A DNA stretch of 64,000 bases from Sphingomonas hengshuiensis. GTDB lineage: Bacteria; Pseudomonadota; Alphaproteobacteria; Sphingomonadales; Sphingomonadaceae. A model generated the notes under the pieces. That model ran no database searches and had not been told where the DNA came from. It saw only the letters and a program-made list of their open reading frames with translations. The stretch is taken from assembly GCA_003240755.1 (NCBI GenBank), contig QFNF01000016.1, positions 20,624 through 84,623 of the forward strand. Reading direction: 5' to 3'. Both the position numbers and the translations under genes were made by a program. Numbering within the stretch: position 1 is the first letter of the stretch; every line of letters begins with the position of its first letter. Positions 1 through 8,751 of this stretch are shown here, in pieces.

Positions 1-478
1 ATCAAGGTCGGCGGTGCGACCGAGGTCGAGGTGAAGGAGCGCAAGGACCGCGTCGACGACGCGCTGCACGCGACCCGCGCCGCGGTCGAGGAAGGCATCG
101 TCCCCGGCGGCGGCACCGCGCTGCTGTACGCGACCAAGGCGCTGGAAGGCGTCACCGGCGCGAACGACGACCAGACGCGCGGCGTCGACATCGTCCGCAA
201 GTCGCTGACCTCGCTGGTCCGCCAGATCGCGCAGAATGCCGGCCATGACGGTGCCGTCGTCTCGGGCAAGCTGCTCGACCAGAGCGACACCTCGTTCGGC
301 TTCAACGCATCGACCGACGTGTACGAGAACCTCGTCGCCGCCGGCGTGATCGACCCGACCAAGGTCGTCCGCACCGCGCTGCAGAACGCGGCCTCGGTCG
401 CCGGCCTGCTCATCACCACCGAAGCGACCGTTTCGTGCCGGCGGCGGCATGGGTGGCATGGGCGGCATGGACTTCTGA
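1..478 (+). pseudogene. groEL: Chaperonin GroEL, 3' part, with frame-breaking deletion in the C-terminal tail
   Basis: This is the C-terminal part of the 60 kDa chaperonin that folds proteins inside a double ring with GroES; its 5' end lies outside the window. From base 1 the frame reads the equatorial domain, with the hallmark EEGIVPGGG near the start and [14 protein letters not shown] at its end. A GroEL of this group should continue with about ten polar residues and then a Gly-Met tail. Here the tail ([12 protein letters not shown], stop at 476-478) is present but in the +2 frame, directly after VS. A net deletion of 3n+2 bases at about 434-438 explains this. Read as it stands, translation runs on out of frame to 1179. 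The disordered tail is not needed for the basic fold, but the long read-through would be abnormal. A sequencing or assembly error is a real possibility. Confidence 0.9.
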
Positions 479-485
479 TTTTCGA

Positions 486-630
486 CCGGGGCAGCGAGAG
501 CTGCCCCGGACAGAAAATCAGAACGGCCGGCGGGTGCCAAGGCACCCGACCGACGGGCACCGGCTTCGCCGGTGCCGGTTCCACCCAGAACAGAAAAGGC
601 CGGGAGGGGACACCCCCTCCCGGCCTTTTT
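486..630 (+). terminator. Four consecutive perfect hairpins after groEL, the last an intrinsic terminator
   Basis: Four perfect inverted repeats follow the groEL stop: 486-495/500-509 (10 bp, GAGA loop), 531-538/541-548 (8 bp), 556-564/568-576 (9 bp, TTC loop) and 594-609/614-629 (16 bp, ACAC loop). The last is flanked by AAAA on the left and TTTTT on the right, so it fits a bidirectional Rho-independent terminator serving groEL and the convergent DUF2147 gene. The first three have no T-run and may protect the 3' end of the groESL message. Confidence 0.8.
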
Positions 631-750
631 CCGTCCATCGACATCGCGGTCGCCCGGGGTCGCTCCGACCATCCGGGCGATGCCGCCCGATCAAGCCGCT
701 ATACCCCCCCGCACGCCTCCCGGCGGCTGGCAACGGGGCCGGTACCGCCG

Positions 751-1161
751 CTACCCTGCCGGCTTCCAGAGCTGGGTCTGGCAGAAGATCGCGATACAGC
801 CCTGTACCTTGAGCGTCCCGTTGGGCTGGCGCGACACGATCGATTTATAGGTCTTGCCGTTGCGCGGGTCGTAGATTCGCCCGCGCCAGTCGCTGCCCGC
901 GTCGGTGAAGCCCGACAGGATCGGCATGCCGAGGATCGATCGCGAGCGGAGCGCCGGGTCGCTATTGTTGACGTCGGTCTTGGGCGCGTCCGGCTGCGAC
1001 TTCACGATACGCACCAGCCGCCCGCAGACGCTGTTGCCGCACCGCCCGACCTCGATGATGCCTGCCCCGTCCTCGGTCAGATAGCGCCCGGCGATCGGCG
1101 TCGCGGCAGATGCCGGGACTGCGAGCCCCAGCGCGGCGGTGGCGAGGAGGGGGCGGATCAT
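751..1161 (-). CDS. Secreted DUF2147 family protein
   Basis: A 136-residue exported protein of the DUF2147 family, whose biochemical role is not established. Residues 1-19 form a signal peptide ending in an ASA-A type cleavage site. The rest carries the family's pattern: an early GRYLTEDG segment, a Cys pair around GNSVCGRLV, a DPRNGKTY segment and a C-terminal [12 protein letters not shown] stretch. The ATG at 1161 overlaps the stop of the upstream complex I accessory gene (ATGA), so the two are probably translated together. The gene converges on groEL, with the bidirectional terminator between them. Confidence 0.8.
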   Translation of the reverse strand: MIRPLLATAALGLAVPASAATPIAGRYLTEDGAGIIEVGRCGNSVCGRLVRIVKSQPDAPKTDVNNSDPALRSRSILGMPILSGFTDAGSDWRGRIYDPRNGKTYKSIVSRQPNGTLKVQGCIAIFCQTQLWKPAG

Positions 1162-1439
1162 TTGAAGTTGTCGGCATAGGCTTGGAGCTTCAACTTGCGC
1201 TCGGGCGCCGGCACGACATGGAACGCGATCCCCTCGCGCGTCGCATAGCCGGTGGCGGCGTCGAGCGACGGGAATTTCAGCTTCACCTGTTCGCGCGTGT
1301 CGCCCGATCCGGCCCAGCCGGTCAGCGGGTCGGCCTGTTTCGGTTCGGCCGGTTCGAACTCCAGCATCCAGGTGTGCGTCTTGGCGCGACCCGACTGCAT
1401 CGCGTTCTTGGGGATCTGATAGATACGGGCGTTGGGCAT
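1158..1439 (-). CDS. NDUFS4-like complex I accessory subunit (ETC complex I subunit family)
   Basis: A 93-residue homologue of the 18 kDa (AQDQ/NDUFS4) accessory subunit of NADH:ubiquinone oxidoreductase, which in alphaproteobacteria and mitochondria binds the peripheral arm near the NADH module. The family pattern is clear: [14 protein letters not shown] at the start, then [21 protein letters not shown] and a closing [18 protein letters not shown]. The start at 1439 was chosen because homology begins within two or three residues of it; the frame stays open upstream without family similarity. The gene precedes the DUF2147 gene with a 4-base overlap. The core complex I genes are not in this window. 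Confidence 0.85.
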   Translation of the reverse strand: MPNARIYQIPKNAMQSGRAKTHTWMLEFEPAEPKQADPLTGWAGSGDTREQVKLKFPSLDAATGYATREGIAFHVVPAPERKLKLQAYADNFK

Positions 1440-1455
1440 GGGCGAAACCTTGTAA

Positions 1456-2703
<1,248 letters not shown>

Positions 2704-2729
2704 CTCGGTAACGTACCCCCGCAAACAAC

Positions 2730-2759
2730 CGTACCCCGGCGAAGGCCGGGGTCCAGTTG
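2730..2759 (+). repeat. Left copy of 30-bp hairpin repeat flanking the GIY-YIG gene
   Basis: This 30-base unit is the exact reverse complement of 3080-3109. Within the unit, ACCCCGGC and GCCGGGGT form an 8-bp stem around a GAAG loop, so each copy can fold as a hairpin by itself. The identity ends at the unit borders on both sides. Confidence 0.9.
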
Positions 2760-2773
2760 GGTGAAGGTTAGAG

Positions 2774-3070
2774 ATGGAACGAAGCGCCTTCGTCTACATC
2801 ATGGCCAGCGGGCACAACGGAACGATCTACGTCGGATCGACCACTGACCTAGTGAAGCGCATCTTCGATCACCGTAACGGAACGGTCGACGGCTTCACCA
2901 AAGAACGCAATTGTCATCGCCTCGTCTGGTACGAGGTGCATGACGACATCAATTCCGCCCGCCTGCGCGAGCGGCGAATGAAGGAATGGAAGCGAGCCTG
3001 GAAACTGCGCGAGATCGAAGGCCTCAATCCCGATTGGGACGACCTGTACGATCGGATCGCACGACCATGA
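2774..3070 (+). CDS. Small GIY-YIG nuclease-domain protein
   Basis: A 98-residue, single-domain member of the GIY-YIG nuclease superfamily (the UvrC N-terminal-like group of predicted endonucleases). The two strands of the domain read FVYIMAS and IYVGST, followed by the helix with the conserved Arg ([11 protein letters not shown]). GFTKE and VWYEVHDD follow, the latter carrying the metal-binding Glu, and a basic helix rich in Arg/Lys ([12 protein letters not shown]) comes near the end. No DNA-recognition domain is attached. The gene sits alone between mdh and sucD, and perfect 30-bp inverted repeats lie 14 bases before its start and 9 bases after its stop. That arrangement points to insertion as a unit into the TCA cluster. 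Function as a nuclease is inferred from the family only. Confidence 0.9.
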   Translation: MERSAFVYIMASGHNGTIYVGSTTDLVKRIFDHRNGTVDGFTKERNCHRLVWYEVHDDINSARLRERRMKEWKRAWKLREIEGLNPDWDDLYDRIARP

Positions 3071-3079
3071 CCGCCTTCG

Positions 3080-3109
3080 CAACTGGACCCCGGCCTTCGC
3101 CGGGGTACG
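3080..3109 (-). repeat. Right copy of 30-bp hairpin repeat flanking the GIY-YIG gene
   Basis: Exact reverse complement of 2730-2759, ending 13 bases before the sucD start. The internal hairpin is the same. The Shine-Dalgarno region of sucD (GGAGCAG, about 3111-3117) lies just beyond its border. Confidence 0.9.
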
Positions 3110-3122
3110 CTGGAGCAGACGC

Positions 3123-4007
3123 ATGAGCATCCTCGTCAACAAGAACACCAAGGTCATCACCCAGGGGATGACCGGCGAAACCGGCAGCTTCCACACCAAG
3201 GCGGCGCTGGAATACGGCACGCAGATGGTCGGCGGCGTGACGCCGGGCAAGGGCGGCACCGAGCATCTCGGCCTCCCCGTGTTCAACACCGTCGCCGAAG
3301 CCAAGTCGAAGACCGGTGCCGATGCCTCGGTCATCTACGTCCCGCCGCCCTTCGCCGCCGATTCGATCCTCGAGGCGATCGACGCCGAAATCCCGCTGAT
3401 CGTCGCGATCACCGAAGGCATTCCGGTGCTCGACATGGTCAAGGTCAAGCGCGCGCTCAGCGGCTCGAAGTCGCGGCTGATCGGCCCGAACTGCCCCGGC
3501 GTGCTGACGCCGGGCGAGTGCAAGATCGGCATCATGCCCGGCAGCATCTTCAAGCAGGGTTCGGTCGGCGTCGTCTCGCGCTCGGGCACGCTGACCTATG
3601 AGGCGGTGTTCCAGACCTCGAACGCCGGGCTGGGCCAGACGACCGCCGTCGGCATCGGCGGCGATCCGGTCAACGGCACCAACTTCATCGACGTGCTCGA
3701 ACTGTTCCTCGCCGACGACGCCACCCAGTCGATCATCATGATCGGCGAGATCGGCGGTGATGCGGAGGAACAGGCCGCGCAGTTCCTGATCGACGAGGCG
3801 AAGCGTGGCCGCAAGAAGCCGATGGCCGGCTTCATCGCGGGCCGCACCGCCCCCCCGGGCCGTCGCATGGGCCATGCCGGCGCGATCGTGTCGGGCGGCA
3901 AGGGTGACGCCGAGAGCAAGATCGCGGCGATGGAAGCCGCCGGCATCAAGGTTGCGGCCAGCCCCAGCGAGCTGGGATCGACGCTGCTGCAGGTGCTGAA
4001 CGGTTGA
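3123..4007 (+). CDS. sucD: Succinate-CoA ligase, alpha subunit
   Basis: Alpha subunit of succinyl-CoA synthetase, which conserves the energy of succinyl-CoA as ATP or GTP. It has 294 residues, normal for the family. The CoA-binding Rossmann part includes [12 protein letters not shown] near residue 15, followed by GGVTPGKGG. The phosphohistidine loop is [16 protein letters not shown] at about 239-254, where the His of GHAGA is phosphorylated. The beta subunit gene sucC, usually directly upstream in other bacteria, is not here; mdh and the nuclease element occupy that place. sucA follows after a 76-base spacer holding two hairpins. Confidence 0.97.
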   Translation: MSILVNKNTKVITQGMTGETGSFHTKAALEYGTQMVGGVTPGKGGTEHLGLPVFNTVAEAKSKTGADASVIYVPPPFAADSILEAIDAEIPLIVAITEGIPVLDMVKVKRALSGSKSRLIGPNCPGVLTPGECKIGIMPGSIFKQGSVGVVSRSGTLTYEAVFQTSNAGLGQTTAVGIGGDPVNGTNFIDVLELFLADDATQSIIMIGEIGGDAEEQAAQFLIDEAKRGRKKPMAGFIAGRTAPPGRRMGHAGAIVSGGKGDAESKIAAMEAAGIKVAASPSELGSTLLQVLNG

Positions 4008-4016
4008 GGTTGACTT

Positions 4017-4063
4017 GCCCCGTGCAGGGAACCGCACGGGGCACTGCCCGGTTCGACCGGGCA
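4017..4063 (+). other. Two tandem hairpins in the sucD-sucA spacer
   Basis: Two perfect stem-loops fill most of the spacer: GCCCCGTGC (4017-4025) pairs with 4034-4042, and TGCCCGG (4045-4051) pairs with 4057-4063 around TTCGA. No T-run follows. They could act as an mRNA processing or stability element, or as a partial terminator that sets the ratio of ligase to dehydrogenase. Confidence 0.6.
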
Positions 4064-4083
4064 CAAGCGGACAGGAAGTGACC

Positions 4084-7044
4084 ATGGGCTACGAAGGCCA
4101 GGATTTCGACATCGCCGCCGGCGTCAGCCCGGCATTCGTGGAAACGCTCTATGGTCGCTACCGCGAAGACCCCTCGTCGGTCGATGCCGGCTGGCGCCAG
4201 TGGTTCGACGGCCTCGAAGGCGCCGTCCAGCATCCGAGCTGGCAGAGCAGCCGCTGGCCGCTGACCGACACCGATGCGCTGACCGCCGCGCTCGACCCGA
4301 CGCAGATGGAGCCGGCGCCCAGGCCCGCCAAGGGCGGCAAGCCCGCCGCGGCGACCGCGCCCGCCGCCCCCAGGGTCGACGTGGCCAAGGCCGCGGGCGA
4401 CGCGATCCGTGCGCAGTTGCTGATCCGTACCTATCGCGTCCGCGGGCACCTTGCCGCCAATCTCGACCCGCTGGGTCTGGCGCGGCGTGAGCTGCCCGAG
4501 GATCTGCGCACCGAATATTACGGCTTCTCCGATGCCGAGATCGACACGCCGGTGTATCTGGGCGGTTCGCTCGGCCTCGAATGGGCGAGCGTGCGCGAGA
4601 TCGTCGACATCCTGCGCGCCAATTACTGCGGTAATGTCGGCCTCGAATATATGCACATCGCCGACGTGGAGGAGCGCCGCTTCCTCCAGGACCGGATGGA
4701 GGGCCGCGACAAGGCGATCCAGTTCACCCCGGAAGGCAAGAAGGCGATCCTCGCCAAGGTCATCGAGGCCGAGCAGTGGGAGAAGTTCCTCGGCCGCAAA
4801 TATGTCGGCACGAAGCGCTTCGGCCTCGACGGCGGCGAATCGATGATCCCGGCGCTGGAAGCGGTCATCAAATATGGCGGCCAGTTGGGCGTGCGCGAGA
4901 TCGTGTACGGCATGGCGCATCGCGGGCGCCTCAACGTGCTGACCAACGTGATGGCCAAGCCGTTCCGCGTGCTGTTCCACGAATTCGCCGGCGGCAGCGC
5001 GAACCCGGACGATATCGGCGGCTCGGGCGACGTGAAATACCATCTCGGCACCTCGACCGACCGCAGCTTCGACGACGTGTCGGTGCACATGTCGCTGGTC
5101 GCGAACCCCAGCCACCTCGAAGCGGTGAACCCGGTCGTGCTGGGCAAGGTGCGCGCGCAGCAGACGTTCCGTGGCGACCTCGAAAAGCACGAACAGGTGC
5201 TGCCGGTGCTGATCCATGGCGACGCGGCGTTCGCGGGACAGGGCATCGTGTGGGAATGCCTCGGCTTCTCGGGCATCCGCGGCTACAATACCGGCGGCTG
5301 CGTCCATTTCATCATCAACAACCAGGTCGGGTTCACCACCAGCCCGCAATTCGCGCGCTCGTCGCCCTATCCGTCGGACGTGGCGAAGGGCGTGCAGGCG
5401 CCGATCTTCCACGTCAACGGCGACGATCCGGAGGCCGTGACCTTCGCCACCAAGATGGCGATCGAGTTCCGCCAGCAGTTCAAGCGCGATATCGTCATCG
5501 ACATGTGGTGCTATCGCCGCTTCGGCCATAACGAGGGCGACGAACCGTCCTTCACCCAGCCGCTGATGTACGCGAAGATCAAGGGCCATCCCGGCGTCAG
5601 CGAAATCTATGGCAAGCGGTTGCAGGACGAAGGCGTCATCGACGGCGAGTTCGTCACCGCCAAGACCGCCGAGTTCACCCAGTTGCTGGAGGGCGAGTTC
5701 GAGAACGCCAAGAGCTACAAGCCCAACCGGGCCGACTGGTTCGCCGGCCGCTGGTCGGGGCTGCACGCGCCGATGGACCCGGAAGGGTCGCGCCGGTCGG
5801 TCGACACCGGCATCGAACAGAAGCTGTTCGATTCGCTCGGCCGCACGCTGACCACGGTCCCCGATGATCTCCAGGTCCACAAGACGCTGGCCCGCGTGCT
5901 CGACGCGAAGCGGGCGATGTTCGGCAATGGCGAAGGCTTCGACTGGGCGACCGCCGAGGCGCTGGCGTTCGGATCGCTGCTGTCCGAGGGGTTCGGCGTC
6001 CGCCTGTCGGGACAGGATTCGGGTCGCGGCACCTTTTCGCAACGGCATGCGGTGTGGGTCGACCAGAGCGACGAACACAAGTTCGTGCCGCTGCAGTCGA
6101 TCGAACATGGCAATTTCGAGGTGCTCGACAGCCCGCTGTCCGAATATGGCGTGCTGGGCTTCGAATATGGCTATGCGCTGGCCGATCCCAAGGCGCTGGT
6201 CATCTGGGAGGCGCAGTTCGGCGATTTCGCCAACGGCGCGCAGATCATGATCGACCAGTTCATCGCCGCGGGCGAGGCCAAGTGGCTGCGCGCCAACGGC
6301 CTCGTCCTGATGCTGCCGCACGGCTATGAAGGCCAGGGTCCGGAGCACAGCTCGGCGCGGCTCGAACGCTTCCTGCAACTGTGCGCGGGCGACAATATGC
6401 AGGTCGCCAACGTCACGTCGCCGGCGAACCTGTTCCACCTGCTGCGGCGCCAGATGCACCGCAACTTCCGCAAGCCGCTGGTCATCATGACGCCCAAGTC
6501 GCTGCTGCGGCACAAGATGGCGGTGTCGAAGACTGCGGACTTCCTGCCCGGCACCCATTTCCGGCGGCTGCTGTCCGATCCGTCGGCACCGGCGGATGTC
6601 GACACCACCCGGCTGGTGCTGTGTTCCGGCAAGGTCGCGTTCGACCTGATCGAGGCGCGCGATGCCGCGGGCGATACGGCGACCCAGATCGTGCGCGTGG
6701 AACAGATTTATCCGTTCCCGTCGGACGCGCTGGTCGCGCGCCTGCGCAAGCTGCCGAACCTGACCGACGTGGTCTGGGCGCAGGAGGAGCCGAAGAACAA
6801 CGGTTCGTGGTTCCTCGTCGAACCGCTGATCGAGGAAGCGCTGGCCGAGGCCGGCGCGCCGATCGGGCGCGCCCGCTATGCCGGTCGCGCGGCGGCGGCA
6901 TCGCCCGCCACCGGGCTGATGAAGCGCCACCAGGCTGAACAGGGCGCGCTGGTCGCCGATGCGCTCGGCCACAATGTCCGCGACGAAATCCGCCGCACCC
7001 GTCAGGCCGAGGGCGAACGCGCCACCGGCAAGGCCGCATCCTAA
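4084..7044 (+). CDS. sucA: 2-oxoglutarate dehydrogenase E1 component
   Basis: Thiamine-diphosphate-dependent E1 of the 2-oxoglutarate dehydrogenase complex. It decarboxylates 2-oxoglutarate and passes the succinyl group to the lipoyl arm of SucB. At 986 residues it has full length. The N-terminal segment (AFVETLYGRYREDPSSVDAGW) is typical of the part that binds E2. The ThDP region includes YGMAHRGRLNVL and a GDAAF-type motif, with the Mg-binding VFGHNEGD-like stretch seen here as RRFGHNEGDEP. The C-terminal transketolase-like half contains LPHGYEGQGPEHSSAR and QEEPKNNGSW. The ATG at 4084 has AGGAAG 6 bases upstream; upstream in-frame codons only cover the hairpin spacer. sucB follows 39 bases later. 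Confidence 0.97.
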   Translation: MGYEGQDFDIAAGVSPAFVETLYGRYREDPSSVDAGWRQWFDGLEGAVQHPSWQSSRWPLTDTDALTAALDPTQMEPAPRPAKGGKPAAATAPAAPRVDVAKAAGDAIRAQLLIRTYRVRGHLAANLDPLGLARRELPEDLRTEYYGFSDAEIDTPVYLGGSLGLEWASVREIVDILRANYCGNVGLEYMHIADVEERRFLQDRMEGRDKAIQFTPEGKKAILAKVIEAEQWEKFLGRKYVGTKRFGLDGGESMIPALEAVIKYGGQLGVREIVYGMAHRGRLNVLTNVMAKPFRVLFHEFAGGSANPDDIGGSGDVKYHLGTSTDRSFDDVSVHMSLVANPSHLEAVNPVVLGKVRAQQTFRGDLEKHEQVLPVLIHGDAAFAGQGIVWECLGFSGIRGYNTGGCVHFIINNQVGFTTSPQFARSSPYPSDVAKGVQAPIFHVNGDDPEAVTFATKMAIEFRQQFKRDIVIDMWCYRRFGHNEGDEPSFTQPLMYAKIKGHPGVSEIYGKRLQDEGVIDGEFVTAKTAEFTQLLEGEFENAKSYKPNRADWFAGRWSGLHAPMDPEGSRRSVDTGIEQKLFDSLGRTLTTVPDDLQVHKTLARVLDAKRAMFGNGEGFDWATAEALAFGSLLSEGFGVRLSGQDSGRGTFSQRHAVWVDQSDEHKFVPLQSIEHGNFEVLDSPLSEYGVLGFEYGYALADPKALVIWEAQFGDFANGAQIMIDQFIAAGEAKWLRANGLVLMLPHGYEGQGPEHSSARLERFLQLCAGDNMQVANVTSPANLFHLLRRQMHRNFRKPLVIMTPKSLLRHKMAVSKTADFLPGTHFRRLLSDPSAPADVDTTRLVLCSGKVAFDLIEARDAAGDTATQIVRVEQIYPFPSDALVARLRKLPNLTDVVWAQEEPKNNGSWFLVEPLIEEALAEAGAPIGRARYAGRAAAASPATGLMKRHQAEQGALVADALGHNVRDEIRRTRQAEGERATGKAAS

Positions 7045-7083
7045 CCGTGCTATTGCCCCCACGGGGGAGATGAGGAAGATCCG

Positions 7084-8219
7084 ATGGCAACCGAAGTTCT
7101 GGTCCCCACGCTGGGCGAATCGATCACCGAAGCGACGCTGGGCGAATGGTTGAAGAAGCCCGGGGAGGCGGTCGCCGCCGACGAACCGATCGCGTCGCTG
7201 GAAACCGACAAGGTGTCGGTCGAGGTGCCCGCGCCCGTCGCGGGCGTCATGGGCGCGCACGCCGTGCAGCCGGGCGACACCGTGTCGGTCGGCGCGATGA
7301 TCGCGACGATCGAATCGGGCGACGGCGCCGCTGCCGCGCCCAAGGCGGAAACACCCAAGGCCGATGCACCCAAGGCCGCCCCCGCCCCCGCTGCTGCGCA
7401 GCAGGCTCCGGCCGGCGACAGCAATGTCGACGCCGCCGCGCTGTCGCCGTCGGTCCGTCGCGCGATCCTCGAACACGGCGTCGATCCGGCCAAGGTCAAG
7501 GGCACCGGTCGCGACGGTCGCATCACCAAGGAAGACGTGATCGCCGCCGCCGGTGACAAGTCGGCCGCCGCCGCGCCCGCCGCTGCCGCGCCCGCCGCCG
7601 CCCCGGCCGCTGCCGCCGCGCCCGCCCGTGGCGAGGAGCGGGTGAAGATGACGCGCCTGCGCCAGACGATCGCCCGGCGCCTGAAGGAAGCGCAGGACAC
7701 CGCCGCGCTGCTCACCACCTTCAACGACGTCGACATGACTGCGGTGATCGAGGCGCGCGCCAAGTACAAGGACCTGTTCGAGAAGAAGCACGGCGTGCGG
7801 CTGGGCTTCATGGGCTTCTTCGTGAAGGCCGCGACGATGGCGCTGAAGGACATTCCGTCGGTCAACGCCTCGATCGAGGGCGACGAGATCGTCTATCGCG
7901 ACTATGCCGATATCTCGGTCGCCGTGTCGGCGCCGGGCGGACTGGTCGTGCCCGTGATCCGCGACGCCGACAAGCTGTCGGTCGCCGGGGTCGAGAGGAC
8001 GATCGGCGACTTCGGCAAGCGCGCCAAGGACGGCACGCTCAAGATGGACGAGATGAAGGGCGGCACCTTCACCATCTCGAACGGCGGCGTGTTCGGGTCG
8101 CTGATTATCTCGCGCTCAGCTACGACCACCGCCTGATCGACGGTCGCGAGGCGGTGACGTTCCTCGTCGCGCTCAAGAACGCGATCGAGGACCCGACGCG
8201 CCTGCTGATCGACCTGTAA
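7084..8219 (+). pseudogene. sucB: 2-oxoglutarate dehydrogenase E2 (dihydrolipoyl succinyltransferase), broken by an internal deletion
   Basis: E2 core of the 2-oxoglutarate dehydrogenase complex, transferring the succinyl group from the lipoyl arm to CoA. The lipoyl domain is intact, with the lipoylated lysine in LETDKVSVE at about residue 43. Ala/Pro-rich linkers surround a peripheral-subunit-binding domain (LSPSVRRAILEHGVDPAKVKGTGRDGRITKEDV). The catalytic domain runs normally to [12 protein letters not shown]. Then about 36 residues, including the conserved STPIINPP segment, are missing. The frame shifts and stops at 8136. The remaining family sequence ([17 protein letters not shown] through LLIDL) continues in another frame to the stop at 8217-8219. 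The net loss fits 106 bases at about 8103-8106. The catalytic His and Asp lie in the displaced part, so the product as read would be inactive. Since the neighbours are intact, an assembly error is as plausible as a true mutation. Confidence 0.93.
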
Positions 8220-8236
8220 GGGGCGGATCGATACCG

Positions 8237-8734
8237 ATGGGCATGGTGATCTACCTGCGTCGGGCCGGCGATGCCGACATCGACCGGCTGGTCGCCGACC
8301 CATCGGTGTTCGAGGATTTCCTGTTCGAGGAGGGGGTCGAGAATCTCGACTTCCTCGATCTCGGCGAAACGTGGCACGTGCTCCATTACCTGCTGACCGG
8401 ATCGGCGGACGATGCAGGGCATGTGCTCGGGATCGTCATCGCCGCGCTGCCCGAACTGGGCGCGGACGAACATGGCGAGGGCGGGATCGGGCTGATCGCG
8501 CCGCCGCTGATGCGGGCATTCGCCGACGCGCTCGACCGGGTGGACGACGCAACCCTCGCCCGCCGCTTCGATCCGCGTGCGATGGCAAGGGCCGATGTCT
8601 ATATGGCCGACAGCCTCGGCGGGGCCGATGCACTGGATTATGTGATGCAGGGGGTTCCGGCCCTGCGCAATTTCGCGGCAAACTGCCGCCGTACCGGCGA
8701 CGGCGCGATCCGCGTGATCGCCCACAACGACTAG
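8237..8734 (+). CDS. DUF1877 (YfbM-like) family protein
   Basis: A 165-residue soluble protein of the DUF1877 family, with no established function. It begins with the family's MGMV start and contains the conserved WHVLHYLLTG segment at about residues 46-55 and an acidic centre. The late segment carries ALDYVMQGVPALRNF. It lies between sucB and lpdA with 17-base spacers on both sides, so it is likely co-transcribed with the dehydrogenase genes. Nothing in the sequence ties it to the complex chemically. Confidence 0.82.
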   Translation: MGMVIYLRRAGDADIDRLVADPSVFEDFLFEEGVENLDFLDLGETWHVLHYLLTGSADDAGHVLGIVIAALPELGADEHGEGGIGLIAPPLMRAFADALDRVDDATLARRFDPRAMARADVYMADSLGGADALDYVMQGVPALRNFAANCRRTGDGAIRVIAHND

Positions 8735-8751
8735 GACGGGATGTAAGACCA

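Noticed and set aside
486..630. Considered the hairpin group after groEL as a CRISPR-like or tandem repeat array
   Set aside because: The four stems differ in sequence and length and there are no equal spacers.
3946..7791. A 1281-codon open frame on the minus strand opposite sucD, sucA and sucB
   Set aside because: It is the antisense shadow of well-conserved genes in high-GC DNA; the translation is Arg/Ala/Asp-rich with no domain.
8371..8751. Upstream extension of lpdA
   Set aside because: The frame is open, but homology starts at the ATG at 8752 and the extension overlaps the well-formed DUF1877 gene.
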